Shown here piece after piece: positions 4,839 to 12,951 of a stretch of DNA of 14,927 bases (positions are counted from its first letter, which is position 1; the number at the start of each line of letters is the position of its first letter). The notes under the pieces are model-generated. The model worked only from the letters and a program-made list of their open reading frames with translations. It did no database searches and was not told where the DNA came from. Origin of the DNA: Zhenhengia stercoravium (lineage in GTDB: Bacteria; Bacillota; Clostridia; Lachnospirales; Cellulosilyticaceae); contig JAHLFD010000188.1 of the NCBI GenBank assembly GCA_018883975.1, positions 1 to 14,927 of the forward strand, in the 5' to 3' direction. The position numbers and the translations under genes were made by a program.

Positions 4839-5889
4839 TATACGCCTCCAACATAGCAGCTAAACTTACTTCATCTACTTTTGAAAGAATATGTCTATCA
4901 CCATATGGACTAAAGATAGGGTATTCTAAAGCTATATCCTCTGGCACACCATACATACCTTCTACTCCAAGTAGACCGACTTTATTCCTTATATCTACAT
5001 ACTCATAATAAATACTCATATCATCTTCTGGTGTTGGGTCTGTCATAGAACTGCTATGAAAAACTATAAAAATACGCTCTGCTAATTCTGGTAAAGTCCC
5101 TACCTCCTGTGTCACATTGCCTTCCCCTAAATAACGGTCAAATACAGTCTCTTGTGTATGAGGCCTACCTTCTTCGTCTCCTCTCACTTCTTTGAACCAT
5201 TTACAATACGCCACGCCATTTTCTATTTCATAGTAAGCTATTGTCTGAATAGGCATATCAAAGGAAGGGTCTCCTATTAATAAGAAATAGTTTGATTTTG
5301 TGTTAAGTGGGAAGATATAAGATTCTCCATAGCCCCCACCAGGGTATACATCTTCTCCATTTACTCTTGGCAATGCTAATTGTGCAAAACGATAAGCTGT
5401 CAAATCATCACTTTTTAAGTCTTCTAACGCCTTATACGCATTGTGATTAGGGTTATAAGCATTGATGAATCTATAGTCCTCATTATAGTCTACTATTCCC
5501 TCTAGTATTTCAAAGATATTTCTAAGTGGTATATAGGTAAGACTTTCTCCCCACTCATTGGTATGTATAAACATAGGACTTATAAGTTCTACCTCTTCAC
5601 CATTTAAAACTCCCTTCTTACTGCCTATAGGTACTTCTAACCTCTCTTTATCTTTAACAATCGTTACTTTTTTACTAATTGCATCATACTCAACCTGAGC
5701 ATCTAATTCTTTCCCTACAAGTCTTAGTGGTACATAAGTCACATCATTTTTCACTACAACTTCAACATCATAGCTTTCTTTGCCATTTAGAAAGAATGTT
5801 GTCTCTACTGGTTTTGCCCATGCTGTTGTCTGGATACCTACTAGCATACCTATTCCTAAAATAATCCTGCTCAGCTTCTTCCTATTCAT
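4834..5889 (-). CDS. Exported protein, copper amine oxidase N-like domain
   Basis: Numbering from the ATG at 5889 gives 351 residues. A signal peptide (MNRKK, hydrophobic 9-19, then TTAWA) is probably cut after Ala25. Residues about 30-145 match the copper amine oxidase N-terminal-like domain, an all-beta module common in clostridial secreted proteins: FLNGKE, then DVTYVPLRLVGKELDAQVEYD, a KKVTIVK strand, and a second LTYIPLRNIFEIL. The name does not imply amine oxidase activity, and no catalytic domain is seen. Residues about 150-351 are of unknown type, with YYEIENGVAYCKWFKEV and a C-terminal helix. I chose 5889 because GGAGG lies 8 nt upstream; the ATG at 5904 has no RBS. Secretion and the neighbouring anchored protein suggest an envelope role. 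Confidence 0.8.
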   Translation of the reverse strand: MNRKKLSRIILGIGMLVGIQTTAWAKPVETTFFLNGKESYDVEVVVKNDVTYVPLRLVGKELDAQVEYDAISKKVTIVKDKERLEVPIGSKKGVLNGEEVELISPMFIHTNEWGESLTYIPLRNIFEILEGIVDYNEDYRFINAYNPNHNAYKALEDLKSDDLTAYRFAQLALPRVNGEDVYPGGGYGESYIFPLNTKSNYFLLIGDPSFDMPIQTIAYYEIENGVAYCKWFKEVRGDEEGRPHTQETVFDRYLGEGNVTQEVGTLPELAERIFIVFHSSSMTDPTPEDDMSIYYEYVDIRNKVGLLGVEGMYGVPEDIALEYPIFSPYGDRHILSKVDEVSLAAMLEAYK

Positions 5890-5914
5890 CCCTTCGTCCT
5901 CCATAGATATTTCT

Positions 5915-5952
5915 TATAAGCTTATTTCATGCTTATATTAACTCAGATTATA
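5915..5952 (-). promoter_or_regulatory. Possible promoter and dyad before exported-protein operon
   Basis: Minus reading has a perfect TATAAT (5947-5952) about 60 nt before the ATG at 5889. A poor -35 match at 17-18 bp makes it uncertain. Just downstream of the expected start, TATAAGC/GCTTATA (5915-5921 with 5931-5937) forms a 7-bp dyad that could be an operator or a 5' hairpin. Confidence 0.35.
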
Positions 5953-5995
5953 CTCAAATTGATCATCTCTTGGATCACTTTCATACAACCCTTAA

Positions 5996-6279
5996 TTAAT
6001 CTCTATCTGCTTTTCCATATGCATATTGCTTTGCATCCTTCTCTACTTCATATAACGTACGTGTTCCATATCCCTTATTTCTAAATGCTTCGCATATGAA
6101 GAAGTCAAAAATAAAGGCCATTTCTTTCTGAATAATTCATTAAACTCATTGATGGAACTTTCTAATGCGCTCTCTTCTGTTTCATTTCCTGATCGTATTA
6201 AGTCCTGTGCATAATCCTGGACTGAATAGGCCTTATACCTTTCAAATTCATCCTGAGAAAGTCTTCTAAATTTAATCAT
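5996..6279 (-). pseudogene. Broken GNAT acetyltransferase, deletion and frameshift
   Basis: The start is intact: ATG at 6279 with AGAGGAG upstream, encoding MIKFRRLSQDEFERYKAYSV and on to NEFNELF, the N-terminal helix pair of a GNAT subfamily. This frame then runs out of family likeness and stops at 6043. From about 6120 the +1 frame reads EMAFIFDFFICEAFRNKGYG then TRTLYEVEKDAKQYAYGKADRD and stops with TAA at 5996-5998; FRNKGYGTRTL is the acetyl-CoA-binding motif A. Family members have roughly 40-60 residues between these parts and a motif-B half after them, both missing here. So the gene has an internal deletion with frameshift and a lost C-terminus, and cannot make a working enzyme. A 78-residue fragment could still be translated. 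Confidence 0.75.
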
Positions 6280-6370
6280 GTCATTCTCCTCTCACACCTA
6301 ATCTTTTCACTCCTTAAGATGCTCTACACCAAACTACTAATAATCCCATTAAATTTCATACTTCAACCTA

Positions 6371-6511
6371 AGTTTTGGGTATAAAACTACCCCAGAAATA
6401 GTTCACACATACTCCCGGGGTAGTTATACGTAAATCATTCAAGAAAAACTATAAACATTTAATATTTATACTCTATCATTCACCAAAATATTATGAAATA
6501 GTTTGAATTTT
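6371..6511 (-). repeat. Structured leader repeat, copy B
   Basis: The hairpin arms are 6379-6393 (GTATAAAACTACCCC) and 6417-6429 (GGGGTAGTTATAC), 13 pairs with small bulges around a loop of about 23 nt. The conserved tail at 6455-6511 matches copy A, but 25 extra nt (6430-6454) separate tail and hairpin. In minus-strand reading the tail holds GATAGAGTATAAATAT, a candidate -10 region, so the hairpin would be transcribed as part of the long leader (about 190 nt) of the acetyltransferase at 6279. I do not recognise a known riboswitch or T-box. The two matching copies, both before the same gene family, show that leader and gene were duplicated together. Confidence 0.7.
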
Positions 6512-6655
6512 TTATCTTACCTTATTTTCTTTATTTGTATTTACACCAAGCCCACCTCATATAAAGCAAACTGTCATCAATTATAGTGAATCGTTAAGTG
6601 CTATTCCAAAGTAACTCAGCGCTATTTTAAAATCTATTTTAATTTTTTAATAACT
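6512..6655. other. Intergenic, no gene seen
   Basis: This AT-rich spacer separates the end of the sugar-import operon from copy B of the leader repeat. Neither strand has an open frame with a ribosome-binding site, and I see no clear structure apart from short near-repeats of GTGCTATT and GCGCTATT. Confidence 0.4.
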
Positions 6656-6698
6656 AAACCTCTTAAAGTTTAACACCTAGTTATACTTTAAGAGGTTT
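6656..6698 (-). terminator. Terminator of the ABC import operon
   Basis: Arms 6656-6669 (AAACCTCTTAAAGT) and 6685-6698 (its exact complement) form a 14-bp stem with a 15-nt loop. It lies 55 nt after the last permease gene. The bases after the stem in minus reading are T-rich but interrupted (TTTAGTTATT), so efficiency may be moderate. Confidence 0.75.
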
Positions 6699-6752
6699 AT
6701 ATTATGAATTATTCTTTACTATCTCTTTAATACGTGTTTTAAGCCTATCCTA

Positions 6753-7637
6753 TTAACCTTTTACTGCCCCTATCATGACCCCTTTTGTAAAATACTTTTG
6801 TACAAATGGGTACACACATAAGATCGGTACGGTTGATACAACAATGGTTGCATACTTAATACTTTCACCTATAGCTTCTATATCTCCACCTGCTCCACTA
6901 GCAATCATACTATCTGTAGAATTTGATATTAAAATTTCCCTTAATATAATTTGCAGTGGATATAAATCTCTCGATCTAATAAATAACATAGCATCAAACC
7001 ATGCATTCCAATGTCCAACTCCATACATAAGTACCATAACCGCAATAATTGCTTTAGATAATGGCAAAATAATTTTGAAGAAAACTGTAATATCATTAGC
7101 GCCGTCTATTTTGGCTGATTCCTCTAAGCTATCTGGTATAGATTGAAAATTAGTTCTCATAATAATAAGATTATATGTAGAAATAAGGCCTGGAAGCATA
7201 AGCGCCCATATGCTATTTCCCATTCCTAAAGTATCATTAATAAATAAATATCTAGGTATCATTCCCCCACCAAAGTACATGGTAAATACGATAAATACTA
7301 AGAGTACTTTATTAAGCGGAAACTGCTTACGTGTTAATACAAATGCTGAAACAGCTGTAACAAATACATTTAAAAAAGTTCCTACGATTACTACAAATAA
7401 GGTAACACAATAACCTGTTACAATATTAGGATTATTTATAACGGCCTGATAAGCATCTACATTAATACCTAGTGGTTTAAAGAGTAATCCTGTATGTGCA
7501 AGTAATTCATTAGAATCACTTAAAGAGGCAAATAATACATAGATAACAGGATACAATGTAATAATCGTTATGAATGTAAGCAAGACTATATTAAACTTAT
7601 CAAATATTCTTTCACCTAAACTCCCTTTACCTACCAT
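6753..7637 (-). CDS. Carbohydrate ABC transporter permease (LplC/YtcP-like)
   Basis: This 294-residue CUT1-family inner-membrane permease has about six hydrophobic segments (first at 15-37) and the cytoplasmic EAA loop SLEESAKIDGANDITVFFKI at 170-189, whose EExxxxDGA core contacts the ATPase. The GMIPRYLFINDTLG segment and the ending VQKYFTKGVMIGAVKG are typical of the LplC/YtcP subgroup, which pairs with an LplB-type permease and a large lipoprotein to import oligosaccharides. AGGAGG precedes the ATG, 12 nt after the partner permease, so the two are co-translated. The transporter ATPase is not encoded nearby. It is the last gene of the operon, with a terminator 55 nt downstream. The substrate cannot be read from the sequence. 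Confidence 0.93.
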   Translation of the reverse strand: MVGKGSLGERIFDKFNIVLLTFITIITLYPVIYVLFASLSDSNELLAHTGLLFKPLGINVDAYQAVINNPNIVTGYCVTLFVVIVGTFLNVFVTAVSAFVLTRKQFPLNKVLLVFIVFTMYFGGGMIPRYLFINDTLGMGNSIWALMLPGLISTYNLIIMRTNFQSIPDSLEESAKIDGANDITVFFKIILPLSKAIIAVMVLMYGVGHWNAWFDAMLFIRSRDLYPLQIILREILISNSTDSMIASGAGGDIEAIGESIKYATIVVSTVPILCVYPFVQKYFTKGVMIGAVKG

Positions 7638-7649
7638 CTTTATCCTCCT

Positions 7650-8615
7650 TTACCACAAACTTGTCTCTGAAACTTTTTTACTAAACTGATTTGCTAAGAT
7701 GACTAAAACGAAATTAATTACAGATGAGAAAAGACCGATGGCTGTTGTATAGCCATAGTCAAAACTTCCTCCTAGTCCATAACGGTAAATATAAGTTGAT
7801 AGCACATCTGCTGTTTCATACGTCTGTGGATTGTACAGCAAAATTACTTTTTCAAATCCCACACTCATAACCTGACCTACTCTAAGTATGAGCAGCATAA
7901 TAATTGTTGGTGCAATGGATGGCAAGGTGACATGAATAAGACGTTTAAGTCTATTAGCACCATCTATTGCAGCAGCCTCATAAAGTTGTTCATCCACACC
8001 TGATAGAGCTGCTAAATAAATAATAGTTCCCCATCCAATCTCCTGCCAAATACCACTGGCCACATAAATCGTTCTAAAATATTCTTTTATAGCCAGTAAA
8101 TTTGTCTGTTCTACTAATCCCAAACTTGCTAAAAGATTGGTAATGAACCCATCTCTTGCTAAAAATTGATTGAGCATACCACATACAACTACAAGGGAGA
8201 TAAAGTGTGGTAAGTAAGTAATAGTTTGAACAGCTTTTTTAAATTTTTTGCGTTTTACTTCATTTAACAATAAGGCCAAAATAAGAGGTGCTGGAAATCC
8301 CCACAGGATATTCTGGATACTAAGTGCTAGTGTATTTCTAATTAATCTCCAGAAATAATGACTTTCAAAGAATTTGATAAAGTTATCAAATCCAATAAAT
8401 GGACTACCACTTATTCCGTCTACAATACTATAATCTTGAAAAGCCATTACAATACCATACATAGGCCCGTAATGAAAGATTGCATAATAAGCGATAAGTG
8501 GAATGGCTAATGCATATACATACTTATTACGATTCCACTCTTTCTTAATTTTTGTTCCTAAAGATACCTTTGGCTTCTTAACTTCTTCCCCCTGCACTAA
8601 TGCTACTTTTGCCAT
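7650..8615 (-). CDS. Sugar ABC transporter permease (LplB-like)
   Basis: This 321-residue CUT1-family permease has a basic N-terminal cytoplasmic tail (about 1-30), a first membrane segment at 32-48, and about six in total. The EAA loop is EQLYEAAAIDGANRLKRLIH (209-228) with the canonical EAAxxDGA. The opening YALAIPLIAYYAIFHYGPMY and the following GFDNFIKFF segment are characteristic of the LplB/YteP subgroup. It forms the heterodimeric channel with the downstream LplC-like protein. GGGGAG precedes the ATG, and a hairpin lies between this gene and the solute-binding lipoprotein gene 56 nt upstream. No sign of damage. Confidence 0.93.
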   Translation of the reverse strand: MAKVALVQGEEVKKPKVSLGTKIKKEWNRNKYVYALAIPLIAYYAIFHYGPMYGIVMAFQDYSIVDGISGSPFIGFDNFIKFFESHYFWRLIRNTLALSIQNILWGFPAPLILALLLNEVKRKKFKKAVQTITYLPHFISLVVVCGMLNQFLARDGFITNLLASLGLVEQTNLLAIKEYFRTIYVASGIWQEIGWGTIIYLAALSGVDEQLYEAAAIDGANRLKRLIHVTLPSIAPTIIMLLILRVGQVMSVGFEKVILLYNPQTYETADVLSTYIYRYGLGGSFDYGYTTAIGLFSSVINFVLVILANQFSKKVSETSLW

Positions 8616-8636
8616 TTTTTCTCCCCTTTCTTTAAA

Positions 8637-8658
8637 AGGGGACCTGGTTTGGTCCCCT
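8637..8658 (-). terminator. Intercistronic hairpin, likely attenuator
   Basis: GGGGACC (8638-8644) and GGTCCCC (8651-8657) form a GC-rich stem with one more A-T pair and a 6-nt loop. In minus reading it is followed by TTTTAAAG and lies between the lipoprotein stop and the RBS of the first permease. In binding-protein importers such hairpins commonly end part of the transcription, or protect the upstream mRNA, so that the binding protein is made in excess. In plus reading the stem is followed by TCTTTTT, so it could also stop antisense transcripts. Confidence 0.7.
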
Positions 8659-8671
8659 CTTTTTACGCTAC

Positions 8672-10258
8672 TTACCTTGCATTGTATCTTTCAACACCAG
8701 CCTCTTTAATTTCAATTGCACGGTCAATACCAAATTTCTTAATTTGCTCTACATACTTATCAAAGTTATCTAGAGATTCTGCACCTGTTACAAAAGCAAC
8801 GAACATTTCGTCTTTATATGTACCTACCTCAGTCATAATAGTTGCCAAATCTTTAGATTCATCTGATGTTGCTGTAATTGGTGGAAGGACATGTTCTCCT
8901 GCATTAGCTGCATATTTATTAAAGGCTACTCTCGCTTCTTTTTGAGCATCTAATTGATAGTACTGTTCTTGGTAATCTGGCATTTCACAAAGTCCAGGTG
9001 CACCATAGTTAGCTTGAATATATTTACCCATTGCATGACCAATAGATAAACCATCTGGATTATTTAAGATAAGGTCTGTATAAATAGGTTTACCATCTTC
9101 CATATTATAGGTAAGTCCTTCTACCCCAAAGTTTTTAAGATATGCACCTTCTTCTGTATAGAGATAGTCAAACATTTTCACGATTTCTTCTACATTTTCA
9201 GCTGTTGTCGTAATAGCTGCTGCAGGTCCTGCAATACTATTTGTATATCCAGATAAGAACTTACCTTCATCTCCTTTATTCAGTACAGGATTTGGTACCC
9301 CTACAAGTTCATACCCTTCATCAGTTGCTGCTTTATACCATGTTCCTAAACTACTACCAATCCATGCAAAAGTAGCTCCTGTCTTACCATTAATAATGTT
9401 AGAATCTATAATCTTACTATCAATAGAAGCAAAGTCTGGATCTAATAATCCTTCATTGTACCATCTATTTAATGTTGTTAAATATTCTTTATAACCTGGT
9501 TGAATTGGACCATATTGTACATCACCATTATCATCTAAATAGAAATCAATTCCTACTTCATAAGCTGCATTAAATAAGTTAAGTGAGTTTGATAAGTCTA
9601 AAGCTTTAACACTTAATGGTACTTCTACTCCCTTTTGATCTTTAAAAGCTCTAAGGACTGTTTCCCACTCATCAATTGTTTCTGGTGCTTCAAGTCCTAA
9701 TTCTTCTAACCAGTCTTCTCTTAAAACAAGACCTGAGAACGCTTTTGTATCACTTTGGTTAAGTCCTTGGAAAGCATAAATGGTTCCCTCATCTGTTTTA
9801 CATTGCTTAAACATTTCTGGATTAGCTTCCATTGCTGCTTTATAGTTTGGTGCTAAATCTAAATACTCATTTAAAGGAATAATAATGCCATCTTTAACTG
9901 CTTTTTCTGGCCCACCTGGATATTCACTTAACCATTGTGCTTGAATAACATCTGGTAAATCTTTTCTTGAAGCAATTAAGAGTTTAAATTGTTCTGTTTC
10001 TTGACCTACTGGTGGATGTAAAAATTCTATAGCAACACCTGTTTTTTCTTTTAACTGCTTATAGTATTCTACTTCTGCATAGTTTTGAGCTACTGGCGTA
10101 ACATTACCATTCATAGCTGCCCAATATGTGATTGAATTACCTGATGCTCCTTTAGATGTATCTGTAGAAGCTGTACCTGTTCCCTTCTGTCCACATCCTG
10201 TTGCCCCCACTGCTAGCATCACACACATACATGCTACTGCAAATTTTCTAAAACTCAT
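8672..10258 (-). CDS. ABC solute-binding lipoprotein (LplA/YtcQ-like)
   Basis: The 528-residue product has a lipoprotein signal peptide (MSFRKFAVACMCVMLAVGAT, then GC) with lipobox ATGC and lipidated Cys22, followed by a Gly/Ser/Thr-rich linker to about residue 42. The mature part starts ITYWAAMNGN and carries segments usual for the large LplA/YtcQ extracellular binding proteins: LIASRKDLPDVIQAQWLSEY, IIPLNEYLDLAPNYKAAMEA, YAFQGLNQSD and VLREDWLEELGLEAPETIDE. It would capture an oligosaccharide outside the membrane and deliver it to the two permeases encoded next. The ATG follows GAGGGGGA. It has its own extended -10 promoter, separate from the regulator gene upstream. Length is normal for the family. 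The sugar is unknown; plant-cell-wall oligosaccharides are common for this group. Confidence 0.93.
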   Translation of the reverse strand: MSFRKFAVACMCVMLAVGATGCGQKGTGTASTDTSKGASGNSITYWAAMNGNVTPVAQNYAEVEYYKQLKEKTGVAIEFLHPPVGQETEQFKLLIASRKDLPDVIQAQWLSEYPGGPEKAVKDGIIIPLNEYLDLAPNYKAAMEANPEMFKQCKTDEGTIYAFQGLNQSDTKAFSGLVLREDWLEELGLEAPETIDEWETVLRAFKDQKGVEVPLSVKALDLSNSLNLFNAAYEVGIDFYLDDNGDVQYGPIQPGYKEYLTTLNRWYNEGLLDPDFASIDSKIIDSNIINGKTGATFAWIGSSLGTWYKAATDEGYELVGVPNPVLNKGDEGKFLSGYTNSIAGPAAAITTTAENVEEIVKMFDYLYTEEGAYLKNFGVEGLTYNMEDGKPIYTDLILNNPDGLSIGHAMGKYIQANYGAPGLCEMPDYQEQYYQLDAQKEARVAFNKYAANAGEHVLPPITATSDESKDLATIMTEVGTYKDEMFVAFVTGAESLDNFDKYVEQIKKFGIDRAIEIKEAGVERYNAR

Positions 10259-10301
10259 TTTTATTCCCCCTCAGATTTTTCTCACTGTTTATTACAAGGC
10301 C

Positions 10302-10310
10302 ACTATATCA
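10302..10310 (-). promoter_or_regulatory. Extended -10 promoter of the ABC operon
   Basis: Minus reading gives TGATATAGT: the hexamer TATAGT (10302-10307) preceded by the TGn extension. The -35 region at the right distance (ATTTTA) is poor, as expected for an extended -10 promoter or one needing an activator such as the adjacent AraC-type regulator. Transcription would start near 10295, leaving a leader of about 37 nt with GAGGGGGA before the ATG. The AT-rich stretch upstream to 10424 could hold activator sites, but I cannot point to a clear direct repeat. Confidence 0.5.
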
Positions 10311-10424
10311 CATTTTTTATTTTCTAAAATATTCCACATTGTTTTATGACCCTTATTTTTTTACTTTTTGGTCCCTTCATTTTTTTACCTCATATGTATT
10401 TTCTTACTTGTCTTTATTCATTTT

Positions 10425-10446
10425 AGCCTTTACTAAGGCTTTTTTA
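10425..10446 (+). terminator. Terminator-like hairpin facing the plus strand
   Basis: AGCCTT (10425-10430) and AAGGCT (10435-10440) pair around TACT and are followed by TTTTTT including the last T of the stem. This is a canonical intrinsic terminator on the plus strand, where I find no gene upstream. In minus reading the hairpin is followed by AAAATG and preceded by A's, so it would not work there. It may stop antisense transcription into the regulator gene or end a short unannotated RNA. Confidence 0.5.
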
Positions 10447-10461
10447 CTTATAAAATATGAA

Positions 10462-10514
10462 AAGGTAGCTATCCATTTATTAATCTTATAAGATAACAAA
10501 ATGATAACTACCTT
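10462..10514 (-). terminator. Terminator of the AraC-type regulator gene
   Basis: Arms 10462-10473 (AAGGTAGCTATC) and 10503-10514 (GATAACTACCTT) pair over 12 bp; the single non-identical position is a G-U pair in minus-strand RNA. The loop is 29 nt and the stem is followed by TTTTCATATTTT in minus reading. It lies 13 nt after the regulator stop codon and separates that gene from the ABC operon. Confidence 0.65.
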
Positions 10515-10527
10515 ATTTATTTATAAA

Positions 10528-12780
10528 TTATTTTTTATTCCCATAGATTTCTTTATACTGTCCCGGCGTAACTCCTTCATATTTCTTAAAAGCTCTAGTT
10601 AAAGCTGCTGTATTGAGAAAGCCTGTCTCTTCTGCTACCTTAATGAGTGTCTTAGTAGTACCTTGAAGTAATTCCTTAGCCTGTTCTACTCTATATTTAT
10701 TAATATAACTTAATAGATTTTCTCCTGTTTGCTCTTTAAATAAACGAGAAAGATAAGATGCATTCAGCTCAAATTGGTCAGCAATTGTAGCTACATTAAG
10801 GTTCATGTCCTTATAATTCTCTTTAATATATTGAATAATTTTTTCTTCTCTTTCCTTAGCATTTTCTTTTACTTGGTCTGTTATTTTACATATCGCTTCT
10901 ATAAGACCATATATTTTTTCTCTTATATCATAAACAGTATAGGATTTTTTTAATACATCCTTTGTATCTATTTCTACACTGAAGTTTAGCTCTTTTGCTA
11001 CCTGTTTGATTGTCTCTAGACAGTCAAGCAATAAAAGCCTTCCACATTCGGCTGAAATTTGCTTTTCCTTAAAATTAATTTGATAAATCTCCTCAATAAT
11101 TTTATGCGCCTTCTCACTATCCCCCAGTTTCAGAGAATTTATCAACTGTTTATGCTTTGTTTGATCAAATTCATATTGATTATGATGCTCTTCTATATTT
11201 CCGTAATAAATCATTCGCTTAGTACCTATAATCTGCTTTTCCTCTAGCGCCTCTAATGCCTCTTTATACCCTATACCAAAGTTACTGATCCCTATGATAG
11301 GGCTTGAAACCCCTATAGTGTACTCTATTTTAAGCTGCTCAGCTAAAAACTTCCTTGTTCTTTCAACTCCTTCTAAAATATAGTCTAATTCATTTTCATC
11401 TTCTTCCTGCCAATTCAGTATAATAACATACCAATTATTAAGAGGAATAACCCAGCTCATAATATTACCATTAAAAATTTCTTTAATAATATTCCCTATC
11501 ATAAAAATACTGAGCTTTAAATCTTTAGCTTTTTTTCTATCTATATCTATATCCTCAAAAATAGTGATGACACTTCCTTGACTGCAAAGGCTCTTTTGAT
11601 TTTTTAAGATATAAGCATAATTTTCATCTGTCTCTTCTATTAGACCATAGATAGCTTTACGTAAAATGCTTTCTATCATAATCTTTTCTTGGCTCTTTAA
11701 TTTTTTTTCTATGTTATTCAGTATGCTATTAATATAAGAGACCTCAGAGTACTTATGATCTTCTATAGATAAATTACTTTTACTTAATCGATTGATGATA
11801 TGCTCTATTTTCTTATAATTTTTTTTGACACCCCTAATGCCTAAAATAAGTAATAAAACGAATGCTACTCCCATACCTATAAAAGCCACTAAAATGTAGC
11901 TTGATTTAGCTCTTAACTTGTATTCCTCTATCATCCATATATAGTGTAAATCAGAACTATTTTCTTCTATATAAAAGACTCTGTAATTCTGATTATTTAA
12001 AGCAATACTCCCTAGACCTTGATTTTTTAACGTACTGACTACCACTCTTAAATTCTCTATATCTTGTTCAAAACTGCTAGGCACATCAGCATAGTTTGAC
12101 GCTAAAAGCTGGAAATCTCGATCTAAAATATAGAATTTACCTTCATTAAGATTATTATAGCTTCCAATCAATGCATTAAACTGCTCCGTATTGACTTTAA
12201 CAATAACGTTGGAATACTCTACTGTTTCATTTGTAGGGATTGTAACAATATAAAATATTTCATCTAATATTTTAATCAGCTTACCTATTGGATAATTCCC
12301 CTTAAGTTTTTGATTCCATTCTTCTTGATTCTTATTCTCCTCTAACAAATAATCTGTATATAATAAATCTGCATCCCTTATACCTAATGCATTTATAAAA
12401 AAATCACCTTTGTTGTAGTATAAAATAATATCTTCAATAAGATAGTTATATTTCTTTATTTTTTTTAGTTCATTAATTCCCATAGCAAGTTTATAGTTAT
12501 CTGGGCCTGTCCTGTCATATTGATCTAAGTTTAAAATCCTTGCAAACCTGGGATTAGAATCTACTTCTATAACTAATCTTTCTATATCACTTACTAAATA
12601 ATCTATTTCCCTTACTATTTTATTGAGTATAGAATAGTTACCTCGAATAACTTCATTATTAACATTTTTTACAGATGTAGTATACATATATCCAAAAGAC
12701 ATTACCCCTACAATGCCTAATAAAATATATGGTATAAGTAATGAATAAAACATCTCTTTCTTTATAATGACCTTTTTCAC
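10528..12780 (-). CDS. Membrane-anchored AraC-family regulator (YesN-like output)
   Basis: The 750-residue protein has a membrane segment at about 12-33, an extracytoplasmic domain of about 260 residues, and a second membrane segment at about 294-315. Then come a helical linker (320-370), a cytoplasmic middle region of about 270 residues and a C-terminal AraC/XylS DNA-binding domain (about 645-748). The latter shows both helix-turn-helix units: NVATIADQFELNASYLSRLF and IKVAEETGFLNTAALTRAFK, ending in GVTPGQYKEIYG. Proteins of this layout are known next to Lpl-type sugar importers in Bacilli and Clostridia, where an external ligand is thought to signal directly to the DNA-binding domain without a histidine kinase. 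The adjacent importer is the probable target. The start is GTG at 12780, preceded by GGGGGAG. It has its own promoter and terminator. Confidence 0.9.
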   Translation of the reverse strand: MKKVIIKKEMFYSLLIPYILLGIVGVMSFGYMYTTSVKNVNNEVIRGNYSILNKIVREIDYLVSDIERLVIEVDSNPRFARILNLDQYDRTGPDNYKLAMGINELKKIKKYNYLIEDIILYYNKGDFFINALGIRDADLLYTDYLLEENKNQEEWNQKLKGNYPIGKLIKILDEIFYIVTIPTNETVEYSNVIVKVNTEQFNALIGSYNNLNEGKFYILDRDFQLLASNYADVPSSFEQDIENLRVVVSTLKNQGLGSIALNNQNYRVFYIEENSSDLHYIWMIEEYKLRAKSSYILVAFIGMGVAFVLLLILGIRGVKKNYKKIEHIINRLSKSNLSIEDHKYSEVSYINSILNNIEKKLKSQEKIMIESILRKAIYGLIEETDENYAYILKNQKSLCSQGSVITIFEDIDIDRKKAKDLKLSIFMIGNIIKEIFNGNIMSWVIPLNNWYVIILNWQEEDENELDYILEGVERTRKFLAEQLKIEYTIGVSSPIIGISNFGIGYKEALEALEEKQIIGTKRMIYYGNIEEHHNQYEFDQTKHKQLINSLKLGDSEKAHKIIEEIYQINFKEKQISAECGRLLLLDCLETIKQVAKELNFSVEIDTKDVLKKSYTVYDIREKIYGLIEAICKITDQVKENAKEREEKIIQYIKENYKDMNLNVATIADQFELNASYLSRLFKEQTGENLLSYINKYRVEQAKELLQGTTKTLIKVAEETGFLNTAALTRAFKKYEGVTPGQYKEIYGNKK

Positions 12781-12830
12781 CTAACTCCCCCTACATAAAT
12801 ACGCTCTCAACCTCTCTTTTACATAATCTT

Positions 12831-12860
12831 ATTATAATATATTTTTATACTTTATAACAA
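12831..12860 (-). promoter_or_regulatory. Sigma-A-type promoter of the regulator gene
   Basis: In minus reading, TTGTTA (12855-12860) and a perfect TATAAT (12831-12836) are separated by 18 bp. The start would fall near 12824, giving a leader of about 44 nt that contains GGGGGAG just before the GTG start codon. Confidence 0.65.
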
Positions 12861-12888
12861 ATATTCTAACAATAAATCTTTAAAATAA

Positions 12889-12930
12889 AAAGTGTATAGA
12901 CGAAGCACTTAAGCTTTATCTATACACTTT
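12889..12930 (-). terminator. Terminator of the helicase gene
   Basis: Arms 12889-12900 (AAAGTGTATAGA) and 12919-12930 pair perfectly over 12 bp, with an 18-nt loop that can fold further (AAGCTTAAGTGCTT in minus reading). The stem is followed by TTTTTATTTT in minus reading. It lies 21 nt after the helicase stop codon. Confidence 0.85.
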
Positions 12931-12951
12931 CTATTTCACTTTAAGCCGTAT

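Noticed and set aside
6043..6279. 78-residue open frame as an intact small gene
   Set aside because: Its last 28 codons show no family likeness while the acetyl-CoA motif lies in the +1 frame over the same DNA, so it is called a pseudogene.
6775..7146. 123-residue plus-strand open frame
   Set aside because: It is the mirror of the LplC-like permease coding region, with no RBS and no protein-like composition. The same applies to other plus-strand open frames across the window.
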